Below are positions 59,635 through 64,000 of a stretch of DNA of 64,000 nt, in pieces. The notes under the pieces were generated by a model. It did no database searches. It saw nothing but the letters and a program-made list of their open reading frames with translations, and was not told the DNA's origin. The stretch's first letter is position 1. Each line of letters opens with the position of its first letter. Origin of the DNA: Clostridia bacterium (GTDB lineage: Bacteria; Bacillota; Clostridia; Oscillospirales; CAG-272). The translations under genes and the position numbers were made by a program. The stretch is from assembly GCA_017411745.1 (NCBI GenBank), contig JAFQPM010000016.1, forward strand, positions 83,120 through 147,119, written 5' to 3'.

Positions 59635-62600
59635 TTATTTTTTGCTCTGTACTTTAAAAACAATGCCTGTAAGTCCGCTGTCGATAAGACTGTAATCATC
59701 CGTCCAAGCATCGCCGTCGGTCACAAAGTTGCCGGGACCGTATGCACCCACAATAGACGGATACTGATGCAACGGTCCGAACAAGTTTCGCCTCGTGCCG
59801 ACCACCGTAACGTCGATAGGCGCGCCGCTACGGTATGCTTTGGTCACGTCCGCTTCGTACGGATCCCAACCGAGAACCGTAGTCTTGCCGAGTGCCGTCA
59901 CCTTGACGCAGGCACCCGTAAAATGCTCGGGGGAAATAACTATTCGGTCAGCTTCGTTGCCGTCCGAGCCAAGAACGCCCGCATAGTGCTCTGCGGTAAG
60001 ATGATAGGTGATGCTTCCCGTGTAGAACGGCATATCGTAGCTTGCGTAGTTTTCGCATCCGATAAGCTTGGGAGACGCGGTAAGACTTCTCTTTCTTCCC
60101 TCGATCTTCACGCCGAAATCTCCGACGAGATACAAAGCCTCGACGTTAGTAGTACGCATAAAGGTCACGTCGACCGTCACTGTATTTTTACCAATCTTCA
60201 ACGCACCCTCGGGGATCACCATACGCTTGAAGCAATCGTCTATCCAAAAGTCGTTTATATCCTCGTTTTTGAGGCTGACTCCGTTGATCTTGTAGGAATT
60301 GAGTTCTGGGCGCTCGCCTGCGAGAAAAATCTCTCCGTCGGGCACGGTGCCAACGTAAAATTCGTATTCAAGCTGAAGCTCGCCGTATTTTTTCGTGTCG
60401 TTTAGCTTGGCATACCAAGGCTGGAGCATCTCTCCTCCGCGCCACTCTATGCCGATATCCGAGCGTATCTCGCGGTCTGCGCGCAAGACCTCGGTCTCGC
60501 TATGCCACTCTCCGTCCTTCCAACGCCATTTTACCCAGTCCAGCACGCAGACGCCGGGCTCGTCGGCGGTATATTCGAAATCTCCCGTTATCGTAGCCTC
60601 TGCCACGGTATCCCAAGCATTGAGCGCCTCGAGATCCTCCTTTTCGGGAGTGAAAACATAGCACCTTGTGCCTGCCGCCTCGAGATCAAAGTATACGCGG
60701 ATCTCTCTGCCGTTGTACTTTGAGATAAACGATGCGTCGAATCTCTCGCCCGTTTCAAGATCCCATTCTTCAACGTAATAGTTCTTCGGCACTGAGAGCG
60801 TGAGCATCAGCTTTTCTTTTGGAGATTCTCTATCGGTATTCAGAACAACAACGGCATATCCGTCCTCGCCAAAGCCTTTTCTCACTTGGGCAAAGACCGA
60901 TTTTTCGGTATTCCCATCTTCTTTTGTGACCTTGACGCAAGCACGGCTGTTTGCGTGCACTGCCGTGACTATTTCTTGCTCATCAAAGCCTACCTTTATT
61001 GCTCCGCACAATTCCGAGAGCTTGTCGGGATCATCAGATGCTACGGCATCGACGTATGTAGGAACATCGCCTGCAAATATGACCTTTCCTCCCTGCTCGA
61101 TAAAGCTCTTGAGCAACGCCAGAGTTGTCGGTCTTATAGTCAACATATTTGTAACTATCACTACGCGATATTGAGCTTTTCCGACCCTTAAGATCGGCTT
61201 GCCATCGTTATCAATCTCTACCGATGCCATACGCGACATCATTTCTTCCTCTCCGTAGTCAAAATCTATCTGATTATCGGTGAGAACGTGGAATATCTCT
61301 GCATATCTCTGCTCATACGGTGCGACGTCCTCTGAGACGTTGTATATCCAATTCGACCATCCCATATATGCCTGACACCAGACCGACTCGATCGGATTGA
61401 GAAGCAAAACGTCGCAGTCTGCTTCTCCCTCTGACATAACGAGGCCAAAGCGCGCGAAATAGTCCTCGACCTTGGAATAATCCTTATACCACGGCGACTG
61501 ATGCAGTATCGATGCGGGGTAATCTCTTTTGGATTCGCCCTCCATAGTGTACCACGACAGATGCTGACATCGTAGATTTATTCCAAAGAGCGCCTGCCAA
61601 TCTCCGACTGCCTTGTGTGATTTGAAATTAAACTGCCAGCCCGTGCATCCGTAAAGCTCGGAAAGCAGCCATTTTTTGCCGAGCTGACATGCCGCCGACG
61701 AAAGCTGCTTGACTATCCAATAGCAACGGTTATGCTCGGAAAGACAGTCTATTCCAGGGTATCCCATATACTCATAAAAGCGCATGAGCGAGCCCTCGGG
61801 AACGGTCTGATTCATAAGGCTGTCCTCGTGGAGCACGTGACCCGTGAATATAATTCCGTTCTTCTCACACCAATCGTTGATCGGCTTGGCAAAGCGTTCA
61901 AGAAAGAGAGCGTCGGCAAGGTCAATATAATGTAGCTTTATCGGCGCGACCTTCTCTGCCATCGGGCGATAAAAAAGCTCGGGAATGATCGGCTCGGGAT
62001 CGTATCCGTAGCGACGGCGAAACTCCTCGAAAATATCGTCGGTCCAACACATCGCGCAAGAGATGACTCCATCAGCTTCTCTGCGGTTGTCAAGGCAGTG
62101 GCCGCGGTGCGGCTCGTCGGTAAAAATGCCCTTGATGCTTCTGCCAAGACGGTCTCCGCAACGCTTTTTGTACTCCTCGTGAGTCATTTCGATAAATTTG
62201 TCGGTCGCCTTGCGGCTCATCGTATCTATGTAGGTCGTTCCGTTGTAGTTCGAGTTGCAGGGATCGGGCACGATGGCAAAGCGGAGCGCGCGCCATTTTC
62301 CAGACAGATCGGCGCAAGAGTCCGACATCCTTTCAACAGCTTCGGCAAGTGCCTTTATAGCTTTCTCCGTCGAGGATATATTGTCAAGCCTTTTGTAAGT
62401 CCAAAGATCGATTCCGTCTATTTTTGCAATAAACAAGGCTATAGACTCATCGTTCCATTCTACTTTATCGATATCCGATTCGTAGACGTAAAGCGACTTC
62501 ATACGGTACTGCGGATCGACGGTCACCTTTCCACCAGCAGACCCCGAGGGCCACCTGTCCTCGTCGTAGAGCCAAGCCTCCATTCCGTCTGCCTCGGCGG

Positions 62601-62829
62601 CGTCAGCGACCTGATTTATCAGCTCAAACCATTCGTCACCGAGATACTCGGTTATAAGTCCTGCGCGTGAGTGCATAAAGTATCCGCCAAGTCCCATCTC
62701 TTTCATAATATGTGCCTGACGGACAAGCTCCTCGCCACGCAATTCCCCGTTCCACGACCAGAACGGCTTGCCACGGTATTCTGCCGATGGCGAAATAAAT
62801 TCTTGCTTTATCTTTTCAATGCGTTTCAT
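59635..62829 (-). CDS. GH106-like glycoside hydrolase (alpha-L-rhamnosidase type)
   Basis: A 1064-aa protein without signal peptide, matching the large Glyco_hydro_106-type family. The N-terminal barrel has EYRGKPFWSWNGELRGEELV, KEMGLGGYFMHSRAGL, GMEAWLYDEDRWPSGSAGG, a KGIFTDEPHRGHCL segment with acidic residues, and GIIFTGHVLHEDSLM. A Rossmann-like segment with LLKSFIEQGGKVIFAGDVPTY lies around 580. The C-terminal 300 residues are beta-sandwich domains (GEWHSETEVLRADREI, TVTVDVTFMRTTNVEALYL). The expected substrate is a rhamnose-type pectin side chain such as RG-I, but the family is broad. AGGA precedes the ATG. It lies 18 nt after the next gene upstream. Confidence 0.85.
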   Translation of the reverse strand: MKRIEKIKQEFISPSAEYRGKPFWSWNGELRGEELVRQAHIMKEMGLGGYFMHSRAGLITEYLGDEWFELINQVADAAEADGMEAWLYDEDRWPSGSAGGKVTVDPQYRMKSLYVYESDIDKVEWNDESIALFIAKIDGIDLWTYKRLDNISSTEKAIKALAEAVERMSDSCADLSGKWRALRFAIVPDPCNSNYNGTTYIDTMSRKATDKFIEMTHEEYKKRCGDRLGRSIKGIFTDEPHRGHCLDNRREADGVISCAMCWTDDIFEEFRRRYGYDPEPIIPELFYRPMAEKVAPIKLHYIDLADALFLERFAKPINDWCEKNGIIFTGHVLHEDSLMNQTVPEGSLMRFYEYMGYPGIDCLSEHNRCYWIVKQLSSAACQLGKKWLLSELYGCTGWQFNFKSHKAVGDWQALFGINLRCQHLSWYTMEGESKRDYPASILHQSPWYKDYSKVEDYFARFGLVMSEGEADCDVLLLNPIESVWCQAYMGWSNWIYNVSEDVAPYEQRYAEIFHVLTDNQIDFDYGEEEMMSRMASVEIDNDGKPILRVGKAQYRVVIVTNMLTIRPTTLALLKSFIEQGGKVIFAGDVPTYVDAVASDDPDKLSELCGAIKVGFDEQEIVTAVHANSRACVKVTKEDGNTEKSVFAQVRKGFGEDGYAVVVLNTDRESPKEKLMLTLSVPKNYYVEEWDLETGERFDASFISKYNGREIRVYFDLEAAGTRCYVFTPEKEDLEALNAWDTVAEATITGDFEYTADEPGVCVLDWVKWRWKDGEWHSETEVLRADREIRSDIGIEWRGGEMLQPWYAKLNDTKKYGELQLEYEFYVGTVPDGEIFLAGERPELNSYKINGVSLKNEDINDFWIDDCFKRMVIPEGALKIGKNTVTVDVTFMRTTNVEALYLVGDFGVKIEGRKRSLTASPKLIGCENYASYDMPFYTGSITYHLTAEHYAGVLGSDGNEADRIVISPEHFTGACVKVTALGKTTVLGWDPYEADVTKAYRSGAPIDVTVVGTRRNLFGPLHQYPSIVGAYGPGNFVTDGDAWTDDYSLIDSGLTGIVFKVQSKK

Positions 62830-62847
62830 AATCTTATCCTGTGAGCT

Positions 62848-64000
62848 TCAGTTCTTTTTGCCAAAATAAGTCATCATCATCTCGAGCACTCGTGACGAGC
62901 CGCTTCCGTTGGGTTGCCAAGGGTTATACCAAGGATTTATCGAGCAATAACGCTCTGCGACGATATTCTCCTCGGTCATTCCGTAGTAAAGCATAGCATC
63001 AAGCGACTCCTTGGCTTTTTCATATTCGCCGCACGCTACCCACGCCTTTATCCAATAGGTCTCGCTCTGCATTGTGTACCACACGTCGCCGTAGCCACCG
63101 AAGTAGGCTTCATCCCACATACTCGCGCAGCTCGTCATTCTGCCTGTGAGTCCCTTTTCAAACTGACCGCGCTTGCGGAAGAACGCCTCCATCTTTTCGT
63201 GGATATCGCTTCCCGGCTCGATAAAGCCCGTATAGAGCAGATACGGTGCGCCGTCGGTATAATAGCTGTAGTTTTCGCTGTCCTCGAACGAAATCCCGAG
63301 CATGTGAGGCAGGATATATATTTCGTCATTCTCGTGGCCGCGGAAAAGCAGGTCTCGGATATCGCAGATGACCTCGCTATAATCGTCGTATATTGCCTTG
63401 GTGCGCTCATATTCGTCCGAGCCGTACTGCTCAAGTGCCTCGCACATCGAGCGCAGAGCCATACAGTTATGGCTATCCGTAAACGTCCAGAACTGTCCTC
63501 TTTCCGCCCAGTCGCTACCTACCCCCGCAGGGAACAAACGCTCGTAGCCGTTCTCTCTTGGCGACATTCTCTTTCTTTCTATCCAATCGCGCATATCGAC
63601 AAGATATGGCAAGAATTCTTCAAATTCTTCTCTGCTGTTTACGTTTTTGAGGTGCTCCGAAAGTCCCCAGATGACCGAGCCCGTAAAGTTATCCCAGCCC
63701 GCAGTACTTCCGATCTTGCCCTTGTCCTCGCCTTCCGTGACGAGCCAACGGTCAAAATATCCACGGTAAGCGTCAGCGCTATATTCGGTTATGCCCGCGC
63801 GCTCGAGATTGACGAGCACCTGCGCGCCCTCGTAGGGCCAGACGAAGCGCGCGATGTCTCCTTGACGTACCGTGATAGTTTCCTGACCCTCGTAGCGCGA
63901 GATCATCTGCATACACTGAACGGCACAATGCTTGTATACGCCGAGATATCTTTCGTCGTCGGTATTCGGGAGATTGGTTATCTTTTCGGCCGTCTGACGC
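62848..64000 (-). CDS. (Alpha/alpha)6-type glycosidase-like protein, 5' end outside the window
   Basis: At least 383 residues are visible and the frame stays open to the window edge, so the N-terminus is missing. An internal Met at 63912 is not the start: the frame continues with DERYLGVYKHCAVQC before it. The sequence is helix-rich with aromatic clusters (FDRWLVTEGEDKGKI, GWDNFTGSVIWGLSEHL, DSHNCMALRSMC, CASMWDEAYFGGYGDVWY, INPWYNPWQPNGSG), as in six-hairpin glycosidases such as GH78-type rhamnosidases or glucoamylase-like enzymes. The family is not certain. It is directly upstream of, and in one operon with, the GH106-like gene. Confidence 0.65.
   Translation of the reverse strand, partial: RQTAEKITNLPNTDDERYLGVYKHCAVQCMQMISRYEGQETITVRQGDIARFVWPYEGAQVLVNLERAGITEYSADAYRGYFDRWLVTEGEDKGKIGSTAGWDNFTGSVIWGLSEHLKNVNSREEFEEFLPYLVDMRDWIERKRMSPRENGYERLFPAGVGSDWAERGQFWTFTDSHNCMALRSMCEALEQYGSDEYERTKAIYDDYSEVICDIRDLLFRGHENDEIYILPHMLGISFEDSENYSYYTDGAPYLLYTGFIEPGSDIHEKMEAFFRKRGQFEKGLTGRMTSCASMWDEAYFGGYGDVWYTMQSETYWIKAWVACGEYEKAKESLDAMLYYGMTEENIVAERYCSINPWYNPWQPNGSGSSRVLEMMMTYFGKKN

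Noticed and set aside
63912..63914. ATG at 63912 as start of the last gene
   Set aside because: The frame is open upstream to the window edge with protein-like sequence and no ribosome site before this Met, so the gene is cut by the window.

Overview
The window looks like the chromosome of a Gram-positive, low-to-mid GC Firmicute, most likely an uncultured member of class Clostridia from a gut-type habitat. The evidence is a SigH-like sigma factor, a SpoVB-type flippase, a DUF4364 protein, an LtaS-type sulfatase-fold enzyme, the FeoB-associated Cys-rich peptide, many lipoproteins with a lipobox cysteine, AGGAGG ribosome sites, and SigA-type promoters that nearly all have exactly 17-bp spacers. 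No phage, transposase, CRISPR array or rRNA operon was seen. The taxonomic placement is inference.

Positions 1-25150 are mostly housekeeping genes: a fused ABC/FtsX transporter, the SpoVB-like flippase, a small zinc-ribbon protein, the sigma factor, DUF4364, homoserine dehydrogenase, a membrane protein, cysK-rarA, a secreted SGNH/sialate-esterase-like lipoprotein, the iron locus feoA-feoA-feoB-Cys-rich peptide with two matching palindromic operators, a Ca2+-type P-ATPase, and a methionine operon (metF, a free-standing MetH reactivation domain, metH). This part ends with an unusual XRE regulator that carries two tandem beta-sandwich domains.

Positions 25150-34000 hold the LtaS-like enzyme, a 5'-nucleotidase-like lipoprotein, two 127-bp tandem repeats derived from the end of a tRNA-Pro(CGG) gene, the tRNA itself, an operon of UPF0316 protein, glycerol kinase and a monoacylglycerol-lipase-like hydrolase, then thymidine kinase and a HIT protein.

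Positions 34000-64000 are a sugar-catabolism region. An AraC regulator, mannonate dehydratase and an SDR mannonate oxidoreductase form a hexuronate operon, divergent from a GPH-family sugar symporter and a GH2 beta-galactosidase. A two-gene AT-rich patch (DUF559 nuclease and a membrane protein) follows. A minus-strand locus then runs from 64000 back to 42800: an (alpha/alpha)6-type protein, a GH106-like enzyme, malQ, pullulanase, a surface GH53 galactanase with an added C-terminal binding-type module, a surface alpha-amylase, an unidentified 601-aa protein, a zinc-ribbon mini-protein, an intracellular GH53, and the ABC importer malE-malF-malG with its ATPase.

The likely logic of that locus is that lipoprotein-anchored amylase, pullulanase and galactanase cut starch and beta-1,4-galactan at the cell surface. 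A binding protein with an added starch-binding-like domain captures the oligosaccharides, the ABC importer brings them in, and MalQ plus intracellular glycosidases finish them. The most unusual items are the tRNA-Pro-derived repeats, the sugar-sensor-like XRE regulator, the binding-protein fusion, and the overlapping gene trio around the unidentified 601-aa protein.
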